DNA of 64,000 nt from CAVSMC01 sp963798655 (GCA_963798655.1 CAWCUH010000004.1:620001-684000), one strand, 5' to 3'; positions 40,440 through 49,241 are shown, numbered from the stretch's first letter. A program made the numbers and translations. Notes: generated by a model not told the origin, from the letters alone.

Positions 40440-41176
40440 TGCTGTCCGCCGTAGATGTGCGTGAGCTCGGTGTCCACGAGTCGCGCCGGCGGGCCGTCGA
40501 ACACGATGCGGCCGGCCGACATGCCGAGCACGCGATCGGCGAAGCGTTTCGCGAGCTCGACGTCGTGCATGTTGACGAGCACCGGGATGTGGCGCGAGCG
40601 CGCGATCGCGGCGAGCAGGTCCATGATCTCGACCGACGTCTTGGGATCGAGCGACGACGTCGGCTCGTCGGCGAGCAAGAGCTTCGGTTGCTGCATCACG
40701 GCGCGCGCGATGCCGACGCGCTGCCGCTGACCGCCCGACAGCGCGTCCGCGCGTGTCGTCGCAAACGCAGCGAGGCCGACGGTGTCGAGCAGCTCGTATG
40801 CCCGCGCGACGTCGTCCGCTGGAAAGGCGCGCCGCCACGCGCGCCACGCCGAGACGTAGCCGAGACGGCCGGTCAGCAGGTTCTCCATGACCGACAGTCG
40901 CTCGACCAGGTTGTACTCCTGGAACACCATGCCGATGTGCCGTCGTGCATGCCGCAGCGGCTGCCCGCGCAGCTTCGCGATGTCGACGCCGTCGAAGACG
41001 ATCTCTCCGGCGGTCGGCTCGACCAGCCGGTTGATGCAGCGGATCAGCGTCGACTTGCCGGTACCCGAGGGGCCGATCACGGCCGTGATGCCGCGCGCGG
41101 CGATCTCGACGTCGATGTCGCGCAGCACCGGCGTGCCGGCGATGTACTCCTTCGACAGGCCGCGAATCGCAAGCAT
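40427..41176 (-). CDS. phnC: Phosphonate/phosphite ABC transporter ATPase
   Basis: The 249-residue ATPase has Walker A GPSGTGKS, the Q-loop MVFQEYNLVERLSV (typical of PhnC), signature ALSGGQRQRVGIARA, Walker B LLADEPTSSLD and the switch His in VNMHDVELA. The start ATG 41176 (MLAIRGLSKEY) was chosen over a longer frame that runs through a repeat. It lies 114 bases downstream of phnD. Confidence 0.95.
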   Translation of the reverse strand: MLAIRGLSKEYIAGTPVLRDIDVEIAARGITAVIGPSGTGKSTLIRCINRLVEPTAGEIVFDGVDIAKLRGQPLRHARRHIGMVFQEYNLVERLSVMENLLTGRLGYVSAWRAWRRAFPADDVARAYELLDTVGLAAFATTRADALSGGQRQRVGIARAVMQQPKLLLADEPTSSLDPKTSVEIMDLLAAIARSRHIPVLVNMHDVELAKRFADRVLGMSAGRIVFDGPPARLVDTELTHIYGGQHWLH

Positions 41177-41200
41177 GAGGGAGCGAGAGAGCGCTCGCTC

Positions 41201-41228
41201 GTCATCCCCGCGAAGGCGGGCATCCAGC
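41201..41228. repeat. GTCATCCCCGCG-type extragenic palindrome
   Basis: GTCATCCCCGCGAAGGCGGG followed by CATCCAGC matches a common extragenic palindromic element of proteobacteria, with CCCGC and GCGGG forming a 5-base stem around GAAG. It lies between phnD and phnC and may modulate their relative expression. Only this copy is seen in the window. Confidence 0.72.
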
Positions 41229-41290
41229 GTCGTTATCGCGGCAAGGACGAGCATGCGGGGCTCCCGCGCTCGCGGCAACGACCACGCAGC

Positions 41291-42307
41291 TCATTTCTTC
41301 TTCGCGGCTTCCGCTTCGCTCTTCGCGAGCGCGTCGAACGCGCTCTTGTTGAAGCTTTCGCCCGAGCCCTTCGCAACGACGCGCACAACCTCCCACGTCG
41401 TCTTGTAGTTGATCGGGAAGAAGCGATCGGCGCCCTCGAACGCCTTTTGCATGTCCGCCGGGAAGCGGTAGTCGTAGAAGCACGTGAGCATGCGGTCGAC
41501 GAGCTTCGGATCGAGATCGTGCGCATAGGCGAACGACGACGTGGGGAATTTCTGGCTGCGATAGAGGATGCGGAAGTCGGACTCCTTCACCTGTCCGCGG
41601 TGCGCCATCCGGATGAAAACATCCGAGGCGACCGGCGCCGCGTCGTAATCGCCGGAATTGACGCCGAGGACCGACTGGTCGTGCTTGCCCGAATAGACAA
41701 CCTTGTAATCCTTGTCCGGAACAAGCCCTTCGGCCGGGAACAGCGCGCGCGGCGCGAGGTTGCCCGAGTTCGACGACGGTGACGTGTGCGCGACCTTCTT
41801 TCCCTTCAGGTCGGCGAGCTTCTGGTACGGCGAGCTCGCCTTGACGATCACGATCAGGTTGTAGCCCTGGAACTCCTTTTCGTAGCCCTTGACCGCGAAC
41901 GGAATCGCGCCGGCCAGGTTGACGGCAAACGCCGTCGGTCCCGTCGAGAAGCCCGCGACGTGCAGGCGGCCCGAGCGCATCGCCTCGATCTCGGCCGCGT
42001 TGGACTGCACCTGGTAGAACACGACCTTCTTCTCGAGGCACGACGACAGGTGCGTCGTGAACGGCTTGAAGATGTTCTCGTAGACGGCGGGATCCTCGAC
42101 CGGCGTGTACGTGAAGACGATCGTGGACGGGTTGCGCCAGCGCTTCGAGTCCTTCGGCGCATCGGCGACGAGGTCGCCGTTGTCGTCGCAGAACATCACG
42201 TCGAGCTCGCCGCGGCTCTTGCACGGGTCCGCGGCGAACGCCGGCAATGCAAGCGTCGCGCCGCAGACGAGCGCAAGCGCGCCGATCAGCCGATGAAAGA
42301 TGCGCAT
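41291..42307 (-). CDS. phnD: Phosphate/phosphite/phosphonate ABC substrate-binding protein
   Basis: The 338-residue periplasmic protein has a signal peptide (about 1-24, LALPAFA then ADPCKS). It shows the PhnD/PtxB fold signatures YQVQSNAAEIEAMRSGRLHVAG, KVAHTSPSSNSGNLAPR (phosphonate-binding Ser/Thr loop) and GDYDAAPVASDVF. Three cysteines lie in the early mature part (CKS, MFCDD, SSCLEKK), which is unusual. The start ATG 42307 has GGGGAGAACC upstream. No C-P lyase (phnG-M), phosphonatase or ptxD is nearby, so its ligand could be phosphite, a phosphonate or another oxyanion. Confidence 0.9.
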   Translation of the reverse strand: MRIFHRLIGALALVCGATLALPAFAADPCKSRGELDVMFCDDNGDLVADAPKDSKRWRNPSTIVFTYTPVEDPAVYENIFKPFTTHLSSCLEKKVVFYQVQSNAAEIEAMRSGRLHVAGFSTGPTAFAVNLAGAIPFAVKGYEKEFQGYNLIVIVKASSPYQKLADLKGKKVAHTSPSSNSGNLAPRALFPAEGLVPDKDYKVVYSGKHDQSVLGVNSGDYDAAPVASDVFIRMAHRGQVKESDFRILYRSQKFPTSSFAYAHDLDPKLVDRMLTCFYDYRFPADMQKAFEGADRFFPINYKTTWEVVRVVAKGSGESFNKSAFDALAKSEAEAAKKK

Positions 42308-42524
42308 GCTGGTTCTCCCCGGAGAATTGTTGTCGAGTTGCATGCGCGCGTCGCCTTCACCGATCCGTTCGTCGGCTCGCGCGCGCCTGCCGTCGTCGAG
42401 TTTACACCCGCGTAAGCGAGCCGCCGGCGCGCGCGACGCACCGGATCGTCGCAAGGCCGTGGGCGAGCGTGCCCGAGTGCCGTATCATCGTAGTTCCCGC
42501 CTTCGCCGCGCGCATCCGTCCGCC

Positions 42525-43901
42525 GTGCCAACGCCCGCCGTACCCGTGCAAGTCGTCATCCTGGCCGCCGGTCAGGGCAAGCGAATGCGCTCGTCGACGC
42601 CGAAGGTGCTGCATCCGCTCGCGGGCCGGCCGCTGCTCGAGCATGTGATTGGCGCCGCACAGTCGATGGAGCCGCGCGCGATCACCGTCGTCGTCGGCCA
42701 CGGACAGGACGACGTTCGCAGCGCGATGGAGCGCTTCGGTGTCGCGTTCGTCACGCAGGATCCGCCGCGCGGCACCGGCGAAGCGGTGCGCCTCGCGTTG
42801 AACGGACTGTCGACCGACGGCGTCACCGTCGTGCTGATCGGCGATGCGCCGCTGGTGCCCGCGCAAGCGCTGAAGCGACTCGCGCACGCCGCCGCCGCCG
42901 ATCGCCTCGCGCTGCTGACGGCGAGAATGCACGACCCCGCCGGACTCGGCCGCGTCGTGCGCGACCCGTACGGTCACGTGCGCGCGATCGTCGAGGAGCG
43001 CGACGCGACCGACGCGCAGCTCGCGATCAACGAGGTGAACGCCGGAATGATCGCCGCGCCGACGTCGCGGCTCGCCGGCTGGGTCGCCGCTCTGCGCGAC
43101 GACAATGCGCAGCGCGAGTACTACCTGACCGACGTGATCGCGATGGCGGCGGCGCAAGGCGTGACGATCGACGCGATCCTCGTCGACGACGAGCGGCTGG
43201 TGCGCGGCGTGAACGATCGTGCGCAGCTCGCCGCGCTCGAGCGCATCGTGCAGCGGCGGCAGGCCGACACGCTGCTCGCGGCCGGCGTGTCGCTCGCCGA
43301 CGCCGATCGGATCGACATCCGCGGCACGCTCGAATGCGGCCACGACGTCTCGATCGACGTCGGCTGCGTGTTCGAAGGCCGCGTGACGCTTGGCGACGGC
43401 GCATCGATCGGACCGTATTGCGTGCTGCGCGACGTCACCGCGGGCCCCGGCACGCGCATCGAGGCATTCACGCACGCGATCGATGCGGCGATCGGGCCGA
43501 ACTGCCGTGTTGGGCCGTACGCGAGGCTACGTCCGGGAGCGGAGCTCGCGGACCACGTTCACGTCGGCAACTTCGTCGAGGTAAAGGCATCGAGGATCGG
43601 CTCGCGCAGCAAGGTGAACCATCTTTCGTACGTCGGCGACTCGAGCGTCGGGCGCGGCGTCAATATCGGCGCGGGCACGATTGTCTGCAACTACGACGGC
43701 GCCAACAAGCATCGCACGGTGATCGAGGACGACGTCCACATCGGCTCCGACTGCCAGCTCGTCGCGCCGGTCACCGTGCATCGCGGCGCGACGCTTGGCG
43801 CCGGCACGACGCTCACTCGCGATGCGCCGGCGGAAGCGCTGACACTGTCGCGCGTGCCGCAGGTGAGCAAGCCGGGCTGGCAGCGGCCGCGCAAGAAATG
43901 A
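42525..43901 (+). CDS. glmU: Bifunctional GlcN-1-P acetyltransferase / GlcNAc-1-P uridyltransferase
   Basis: The 458-residue enzyme makes UDP-GlcNAc for peptidoglycan. The N-terminal pyrophosphorylase domain has LAAGQGKRMRS (about 14-24), GDAPLV and NEVNAGM. The C-terminal left-handed beta-helix has many hexapeptide repeats and the acetyltransferase segment GNFVEVKAS, NHLSYVGD, IGAGTIVCNYDG. Length fits (E. coli 456). The start is either GTG 42525 or GTG 42546. TATCAT at 42483-42488 may be a -10. Its stop overlaps the next ATG. glmU-glmS near atp is the common gene order. Confidence 0.95.
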   Translation: MPTPAVPVQVVILAAGQGKRMRSSTPKVLHPLAGRPLLEHVIGAAQSMEPRAITVVVGHGQDDVRSAMERFGVAFVTQDPPRGTGEAVRLALNGLSTDGVTVVLIGDAPLVPAQALKRLAHAAAADRLALLTARMHDPAGLGRVVRDPYGHVRAIVEERDATDAQLAINEVNAGMIAAPTSRLAGWVAALRDDNAQREYYLTDVIAMAAAQGVTIDAILVDDERLVRGVNDRAQLAALERIVQRRQADTLLAAGVSLADADRIDIRGTLECGHDVSIDVGCVFEGRVTLGDGASIGPYCVLRDVTAGPGTRIEAFTHAIDAAIGPNCRVGPYARLRPGAELADHVHVGNFVEVKASRIGSRSKVNHLSYVGDSSVGRGVNIGAGTIVCNYDGANKHRTVIEDDVHIGSDCQLVAPVTVHRGATLGAGTTLTRDAPAEALTLSRVPQVSKPGWQRPRKK

Positions 43902-44260
43902 CACCGCGCACGGTCATGGTCATCGCCGCCGCCGCGCTCAGCGCCGCGGCCCCGTTCGCCGCGGCGCAGGCCGTCGACTGCTCGAAGCAGCCGGCCGCCG
44001 AGCGCGCGAAATGCGAGCTATCCGCACGCGTTGCCGCGCTGTGCGGCGACTTCGCCGGCGCGGCGCGCGCGACGTGCGAGCGTCACTTCGTCGAATCGCC
44101 CGCGCTCGACGACTGCACGCGCCTCGACGGCTATGGTCGCTCGAAGTGCGAGTCGTACAACCAGACGGTGCTCGTCGACTTTCCGTGCGCCGGCAAGGCC
44201 GGTGCGACGCTCGCCGTGTGCGCGCGCGACCAGGCGCTGAAGGTGCCTGCGGACAAGTGA
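43898..44260 (+). CDS. Small exported eight-cysteine protein of unknown function
   Basis: The 120-residue protein has a clear signal peptide (MTPRTVMVIAAAALSAAAPFAAAQA). Its mature part contains eight evenly spread cysteines (residues 28, 39, 49, 60, 73, 84, 97, 108), roughly every 11 residues, suggesting four disulfides in a helical repeat. ATG 43898 overlaps the glmU stop (ATGA) and glmS follows 34 bases later, so it is embedded in the amino-sugar operon. I do not recognise the family; a cell-envelope role is inferred from the context. Confidence 0.7.
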   Translation: MTPRTVMVIAAAALSAAAPFAAAQAVDCSKQPAAERAKCELSARVAALCGDFAGAARATCERHFVESPALDDCTRLDGYGRSKCESYNQTVLVDFPCAGKAGATLAVCARDQALKVPADK

Positions 44261-44294
44261 ACACCACCGAACAACGCAACACGAAGGACTGATC

Positions 44295-46136
44295 ATGTGC
44301 GGCATCGTCGGCGCGGCTTCCGGCCGCAACATCGTTCCGATGCTGATCGACGGCGTGCGCCGCCTCGAGTATCGCGGCTACGACTCGACGGGCCTTGCGG
44401 TCATCAACGGCACGGCGCAGCACCCCCGGCTGCAGCGGCTGGTCAGCACCGCGCGCGTCGCGCATCTCGCCGAGCAGGCGCAGTTGTCGCAGCTCGCCGG
44501 AACCACGGGCATCTCGCACACGCGGTGGGCGACGCATGGCGCACCGACGCCGACGAACGCGCATCCGCACGTGTCGAGCTCCGAGATCGCCGTCGTTCAC
44601 AACGGCATCATCGAGAACTACGAAGTGCTGCGCGACCGGCTGAAGGGCGAGGGTTACGCATTCCAGACGCAGACCGACACCGAGGTGATCGCGCATCTCG
44701 TGCATTCGCATTGGCACGGGCCGGGCGGCGGCGACCTGCTGCGCGCCGTGCAGGCGGCGACCGCCGAGTTTCACGGCGCGTACGCCATCGCCGTGATCTC
44801 GACGCGCGAGCCGGGCCGCGTCGTCGGCGCGCGCTTCGGCAGCCCGCTCGTCGTCGGCATCGGTGAATCGGATCACTTCCTCGCATCCGACGCCGCGGCG
44901 CTGCTGTCGGTCACGCGTCGCGTCGTCTACCTCGAGGAAGGCGACGTCGCCGACGTGCGTCGCGACGAGTACACGATCTACGACGCGCGCGGCGAGCCGG
45001 CGGGACGGCCGGTCACGATCATCGAGGCGTCGGGCTCGTCGGTCGAGCTCGGTCCGTATCGTCACTTCATGCAGAAGGAGATCTTCGAGCAGCCGCGCGC
45101 GGTGAGCGACACGCTGGACGGAATCTCCTCCATCGTGCCGGAGATCTTCGGCGAGAACGCCGCGGCAACGCTTGCGAGCGTCGACCGCGTGCTGATCCTC
45201 GCGTGCGGCACCAGCCACTATTCGGCGCTGGTCGCGAAGCAGTGGATCGAGTCGCTCGCGGGCATTCCGTGCGCCGTCGAGATCGCGAGTGAATACCGCT
45301 ATCGCGACAGCGTTCCGCATCCCGCCGGACTCGTCGTCGTCGTGTCGCAGTCGGGCGAGACCGCCGACACGCTCGCGGCGCTGAAGCACGCGAAGGCGCT
45401 CGGCCACGCGAAGACGCTCGCAATCTGCAACGTCGCGACGAGCACGATGGTGCGGCAGACGTCGCTCGCGTACCTGACGCGTGCCGGCGTCGAGATCGGC
45501 GTCGCGTCGACGAAGGCGTTCACCACGCAGTTGATCGCGCTGTTCCTGCTCGCGCTGACGCTCGCGAAGCAGCGTTCGCGCCTGAGTGCGGAGGAGGAGG
45601 CGTTCTGGCTGCGCGGGCTGCGCCATCTGCCCGCCGCGCTGCAGGCGGCGCTCGCGCTCGAGCCGCAGGTGATCGCGTGGGCGGAGCACTTCGCGAAGAA
45701 GCAGCACGCGCTATTCCTCGGGCGTGGCCTGCACTATCCGATCGCGCTCGAGGGCGCGCTCAAGCTGAAGGAAATCTCGTACATCCACGCCGAGGCGTAC
45801 CCGGCGGGCGAGTTGAAGCACGGGCCGCTCGCGCTCGTCGACGCCGACATGCCGGTCGTCGCGATCGCGCCGAACGACGCGCTGCTCGAGAAGCTGAAGA
45901 GCAACCTGCAGGAAGTGCGCGCGCGCGGCGGCGAGCTCTACGTCGTCGCCGATCTCGACAGCAAGTTGACGCCGGGCGACGGCATCCACCTGATCCGCCT
46001 GCCGGAGCACGCCGGGCTGCTGTCGCCGGTCGTGCACGTGATTCCGCTGCAGCTGCTCGCCTATCACGCGGCGGCACTGCGCGGCACCGACGTCGACAAG
46101 CCGCGGAACCTCGCGAAGAGCGTCACGGTGGAGTGA
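44295..46136 (+). CDS. glmS: Glutamine-fructose-6-phosphate aminotransferase
   Basis: The 613-residue enzyme makes glucosamine 6-phosphate. The N-terminal glutaminase begins MCGIVGAASG (nucleophile Cys2 after Met removal). It is followed by TRWATHG and HNGIIENYE, and by two SIS isomerase domains with CGTSHYSAL, SQSGETADTLAALK and KEISYIHAEAYPAGELKHGPLAL. The C-terminus NLAKSVTVE carries the conserved tail. Length matches E. coli (609). It acts just before GlmM/GlmU in cell-wall precursor synthesis. No glmS riboswitch is visible in the 34 bases upstream. Confidence 0.97.
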   Translation: MCGIVGAASGRNIVPMLIDGVRRLEYRGYDSTGLAVINGTAQHPRLQRLVSTARVAHLAEQAQLSQLAGTTGISHTRWATHGAPTPTNAHPHVSSSEIAVVHNGIIENYEVLRDRLKGEGYAFQTQTDTEVIAHLVHSHWHGPGGGDLLRAVQAATAEFHGAYAIAVISTREPGRVVGARFGSPLVVGIGESDHFLASDAAALLSVTRRVVYLEEGDVADVRRDEYTIYDARGEPAGRPVTIIEASGSSVELGPYRHFMQKEIFEQPRAVSDTLDGISSIVPEIFGENAAATLASVDRVLILACGTSHYSALVAKQWIESLAGIPCAVEIASEYRYRDSVPHPAGLVVVVSQSGETADTLAALKHAKALGHAKTLAICNVATSTMVRQTSLAYLTRAGVEIGVASTKAFTTQLIALFLLALTLAKQRSRLSAEEEAFWLRGLRHLPAALQAALALEPQVIAWAEHFAKKQHALFLGRGLHYPIALEGALKLKEISYIHAEAYPAGELKHGPLALVDADMPVVAIAPNDALLEKLKSNLQEVRARGGELYVVADLDSKLTPGDGIHLIRLPEHAGLLSPVVHVIPLQLLAYHAAALRGTDVDKPRNLAKSVTVE

Positions 46137-46245
46137 GCGGCAGGACGCCGACGAAGGATTGGCGGTCCCGCGGAACGCCGGATGATCGAGAAGAGTCGGC
46201 CGTCGCATGCGCGCTGCGAGTGCCAAAAAGACACGAAATCCGTGC

Positions 46246-46273
46246 TACACTGGAACCGTGTGATTACCGGTTC
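46246..46273 (+). promoter_or_regulatory. Possible promoter and operator of the VapBC pair
   Basis: TACACT (46246-46251) could be a -10, without a good -35. It is followed by GAACCG (46253-46258) and CGGTTC (46268-46273), a perfect 6-base inverted repeat with a 9-base spacer, 11 bases before vapB. VapBC complexes usually repress their own promoter at such repeats. The rest of 46137-46245 shows no gene. Confidence 0.45.
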
Positions 46274-46284
46274 AACGCCCGACG

Positions 46285-46527
46285 ATGAAGAACATCACCA
46301 TCACCCTCGACGGCGAAACGGCCGCGTGGGCGCGCGTCCACGCGGCCGAACGCGGCATGAGCGTGTCGCGGATGGTGGCCGAGTTGCTTCATGAGCAGAT
46401 GCGCGAAGCGCGGGAATACGAGGCGGCGATGCAACGCTATGTCGCCAAACAGCCCGCCGTGTTGAAGCCTGCCGGAAAACGCTACGCGACGCGCGACGCC
46501 CTCCATGACCGAGCGCGTCTTCGTTGA
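46285..46527 (+). CDS. vapB: VapB-like antitoxin, ribbon-helix-helix type
   Basis: The 80-residue protein starts with the short strand KNITITLDGETAAWARVHAAERGMSVSRMVAELL, the pattern of a ribbon-helix-helix DNA-binding domain (one strand, two helices). A basic tail that would wrap the toxin follows. It overlaps the toxin gene by 23 bases, so both are cotranslated. It would neutralise the PIN ribonuclease next to it and repress the operon at the inverted repeat just upstream. Confidence 0.82.
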   Translation: MKNITITLDGETAAWARVHAAERGMSVSRMVAELLHEQMREAREYEAAMQRYVAKQPAVLKPAGKRYATRDALHDRARLR

Positions 46528-47011
46528 CACCAACATCCTGCTCTACGCGCGCGACGCGGCGGAGCCGGCCAAACGAGCCGTCGCGGCGACGCTGATCGCG
46601 CAATTGTGGCGCGAGCGCACCGGACGCACGAGCGTGCAGGTGCTTTCGGAGTACTACGTCAACGCGACGCGCAAGCTGAAGCCCGGCCTCGAGGCCGACG
46701 ATGCATGGGACGACGTGCACGCATTCTTCGCATGGCGTCCGCAACCGATCGACGTGCCGCTTCTCGCGGCCGGGCGCGACATCGAGCGTCGATATCGCGT
46801 GAGCTGGTGGGACAGCCTGGTGGTCGCGGCCGCGCAGGCGCAGCGATGCGCGATCCTGCTGTCCGAGGACTTTCAGCACGGCATGGCGTTCGGCGGAGTC
46901 ATCGTGCGCGACCCGTTTCGTCCGCAGGCCGAGGAAACCGTCGCCTCGTATCGCGGCGGGGTCGGCACTGTGGTGCGTCACCCGGCACGGGGGCGCCCGA
47001 AGCGGGGCTGA
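46505..47011 (+). CDS. vapC: VapC-like PIN-domain toxin ribonuclease
   Basis: The 168-residue PIN-domain protein has the acidic residues D8 (FVDTNILLYARD), E49 (LSEYYVN), D103 (WWDSLVVAAA) and E121/D122 (LLSEDFQHG), which bind Mg for RNA cleavage. PIN toxins of this class usually cut tRNA or rRNA. The C-terminus extends about 25 residues beyond the last PIN motif and is Arg/Gly-rich. The start ATG 46505 lies within vapB. The 165 bases after the stop show no gene. Confidence 0.85.
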   Translation: MTERVFVDTNILLYARDAAEPAKRAVAATLIAQLWRERTGRTSVQVLSEYYVNATRKLKPGLEADDAWDDVHAFFAWRPQPIDVPLLAAGRDIERRYRVSWWDSLVVAAAQAQRCAILLSEDFQHGMAFGGVIVRDPFRPQAEETVASYRGGVGTVVRHPARGRPKRG

Positions 47012-47176
47012 TGCACCGGGGCGTGCCACGCGGTCGCCTGTCTCGCACGCGCGCGGAGGACGTTCCCGTCGCGGGTCCTTCCGGGGCGAGCGGGTCTGGC
47101 ATTGCGCTTTCGACCGCCGTGATCATCGGGCACGGCGCGTATTGGATCGCGCCGGCTCCGACATGAAGGGGAGGAC

Positions 47177-48577
47177 ATGATGCTGGAAGACCGTATGCCG
47201 CCGCCGGCGGCGCCGTTGTCGCGCGATCCGCTGTGCGCGTCACGGCGGGGAGCGTCGCTGCGCGGAACTTTGAGGTCGCTGATTGTCCGGCTCATGTGCG
47301 TGGCGGTCGTTGCGACCGTCGCCGCAGCGCCCGTTCTCGCCGCCACGAGCAACATCGTAGCCAATGCCGACTTCGAATCGGGAGCCGTTTCGTGGACCCA
47401 GTCCTCGACCGGCGGCTATCCGATCATCTATCGGGACGCGGCGCTCGCACACACCGGCTCGTGGTTCGCCTGGTTCGGCGCGTACAACGACGGCGTCGAC
47501 ACGCTTTACCAGACGTTGACGCTGGGCAGCGCGGGGCCGGCGTCGCTCAGCTTCTGGTATCGCGTCGACACGCAGGAAACCACGGCATCGCCGTTCGACA
47601 CGCTTTCGGTCACCGTCAATAGCGCGACCACCGGAGAAGTGCTGGCATCGCTTGCTACGTTGTCGAACGTCGACAGGACGGGTTGGGTGCAAAGCCCGGC
47701 CTACGATGTTTCGGCCTTCGTCGGCCAAACCGTGCGCCTCGTGTTCAAGGCGACGATCGACCACACGCTCTGGACCAGCTTCATCGTCGACGATGTCGCG
47801 CTGAGCCAGCCCGGGTCGGCAAACTACCAGGGGCTGTGGTGGAATCCCGCGGAAACCGGCTGGGGCGTGAACCTCGCTCACCAAGGCGACCGCATCTACC
47901 TCACCTGGTACACGTACGATGCGAGCGGCAAGCCGGTCTGGCTCGCGATGTTGGCGTCGGGGACCGCCGCGGGCACGTACGCCGGCGATATCCTCGAGTT
48001 GCATGGACCGGCGTTCTCCGCATTGCCGTTCGCGCCTGCGCCGGCTTCGTCGGTCGTCGGCGCCGGAACGCTCGCGTTCTCCGACGCCGACAACGGCACT
48101 TTTTCATACACGGCGAAGAACGTGATGCAGTCGAAGCCGATCACCCGATACGCGTTCGGCCCGCAGCCCGCCTGCTTCTACCGCTCGGCGCCTGACCTGT
48201 CGGGGGCGACGAACTTCCAGGACCTTTGGTGGGACGCAAGCGAGAACGGCTGGGGCATCAACGTCTCGCATCAAGGCAACCGCATCTACGCGACGTGGTA
48301 CACGTACGACATCGACGGCTCGCCGCTGTGGCTTGCCTCACTGATGGACTCCACGGCGGCGGGCACGTTCAAGGGATCGCTGCTCCGGCTCGCCGGTCCG
48401 CCGTTTTCCGCGGCTCCGTTCGCACCCGCGCCCGCCGCGACCGCCGTCGGCACGGCGACGCTCGCCTTCGCGAACGGAAACGCGGCGGTTTGGAGCTACA
48501 ACGTCAACGCGATCGCAGGCAGCAAGCCGATCACACGCTACCTGTTCGCAGCGCCTGCCGGCACGCTCTGTCAGTAG
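47177..48577 (+). CDS. Secreted protein with jelly-roll domain and two tandem WW-GWG repeats
   Basis: The 466-residue protein has an extended signal sequence (basic region, then LMCVAVVATVAAAPVLAA near residue 56) and a beta-rich domain (about 57-212) with FESGAVSW and TLSFWYRVDT-like patterns seen in carbohydrate-binding modules. Two tandem repeats of about 113 residues follow: 216-328 beginning NYQGLWWNPAETGWGVNLAH, and 346-458 beginning NFQDLWWDASENGWGINVSH. Each repeat ends in SKPITRY. Start ATG 47177 or 47180, after GGGGAGG. It is probably a surface or extracellular protein of unknown ligand. Confidence 0.8.
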   Translation: MMLEDRMPPPAAPLSRDPLCASRRGASLRGTLRSLIVRLMCVAVVATVAAAPVLAATSNIVANADFESGAVSWTQSSTGGYPIIYRDAALAHTGSWFAWFGAYNDGVDTLYQTLTLGSAGPASLSFWYRVDTQETTASPFDTLSVTVNSATTGEVLASLATLSNVDRTGWVQSPAYDVSAFVGQTVRLVFKATIDHTLWTSFIVDDVALSQPGSANYQGLWWNPAETGWGVNLAHQGDRIYLTWYTYDASGKPVWLAMLASGTAAGTYAGDILELHGPAFSALPFAPAPASSVVGAGTLAFSDADNGTFSYTAKNVMQSKPITRYAFGPQPACFYRSAPDLSGATNFQDLWWDASENGWGINVSHQGNRIYATWYTYDIDGSPLWLASLMDSTAAGTFKGSLLRLAGPPFSAAPFAPAPAATAVGTATLAFANGNAAVWSYNVNAIAGSKPITRYLFAAPAGTLCQ

Positions 48578-48589
48578 TCCGCCGATACG

Positions 48590-48754
48590 ATGCTCGCCGG
48601 CTGCACGCCATGGCGCAAGGACGTTGCCACGCGGCACCGCGCGCGCGGCTTGTGGCAAGGCATCGCCATTGCGCAGATGCTCGAGCGCTCGCGCGCTGCG
48701 TCTTCTGTCGAGGCGCCACTTCTTGCGAGAAACGCGCATGCCCGCCCGTCGTGA
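48590..48754 (+). pseudogene. Truncated 5' stub of an aryl-acid adenylate ligase gene
   Basis: Read from ATG 48590 this gives 54 residues and a stop at 48754. The first 33 residues (MLAGCTPWRKDVATRH, then RARGLWQGIAIAQM) match the start of the full-length ligase at 49242 (MLEGCTPWPADLAERY...) at about 21 of 33 positions. The rest is unrelated. The homology ends near 48688, and the stub overlaps the start of the next gene. It looks like the remnant of a diverged duplicate ligase, most of it deleted. It may still be translated as a short peptide. Confidence 0.75.
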
Positions 48755-49223
48755 CGCCGCGCTGCGCATCGCGTTCCGGCTGTCGCTCGTGTTCAAGGGC
48801 ATCTTTTCGGTGCTCGAGATCGCCGCCGGCGTGCTCGCCTACTTCGTGAGCGCCGATGCGTTCGTGCGCCTCGTCGTGATGCTCACGCAGGACGAGTTGA
48901 GCGAGGATCCGCGCGACTTCGTCGCGGGCCACCTGCTGACCGCGGCGAACGGGCTGTCGATCGGCAGTCGGCACTTTGCGGCGTTGTACCTGCTGAGCCA
49001 CGGCGCGATCAAGACGTTCCTGGTCGCCGGGCTGTTGCGCGAGAGGATCTGGTATTACCCTGTGGCCATCGTCGCGTTCGCCGCTTTCGTCGCATACCAG
49101 GTGCTGCGCTTCTCGCACACGCATTCGGCGTGGGTGCTCGTGCTGACGATCGTCGACCTGATCGTAATCGCGCTTACATGGAACGAGTACCGCTGCCTCC
49201 GCGGCCGCGCGCGTACGCTGTGA
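48738..49223 (+). CDS. DUF2127-like membrane protein
   Basis: The 161-residue protein starts MPARRDAALRIAFRLSLVFKGIFSVLEI and has four predicted membrane segments. The pattern SLVFKGIFSVLEIAAGVLAYF and LLSHGAIKTFLVAGLLRERIWYYP is typical of DUF2127 proteins, whose function is unknown. The ATG at 48738 was chosen as it opens the conserved part. The gene sits between a ligase stub and the full ligase, so it may have been inserted during the rearrangement. Confidence 0.8.
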   Translation: MPARRDAALRIAFRLSLVFKGIFSVLEIAAGVLAYFVSADAFVRLVVMLTQDELSEDPRDFVAGHLLTAANGLSIGSRHFAALYLLSHGAIKTFLVAGLLRERIWYYPVAIVAFAAFVAYQVLRFSHTHSAWVLVLTIVDLIVIALTWNEYRCLRGRARTL

Positions 49224-49241
49224 TGATCCGAGGGAGGAACG

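Noticed and set aside
44261..44294. glmS ribozyme/riboswitch
   Set aside because: Only 34 bases separate glmS from the preceding gene, too short for the ribozyme, and none of its conserved core is visible.
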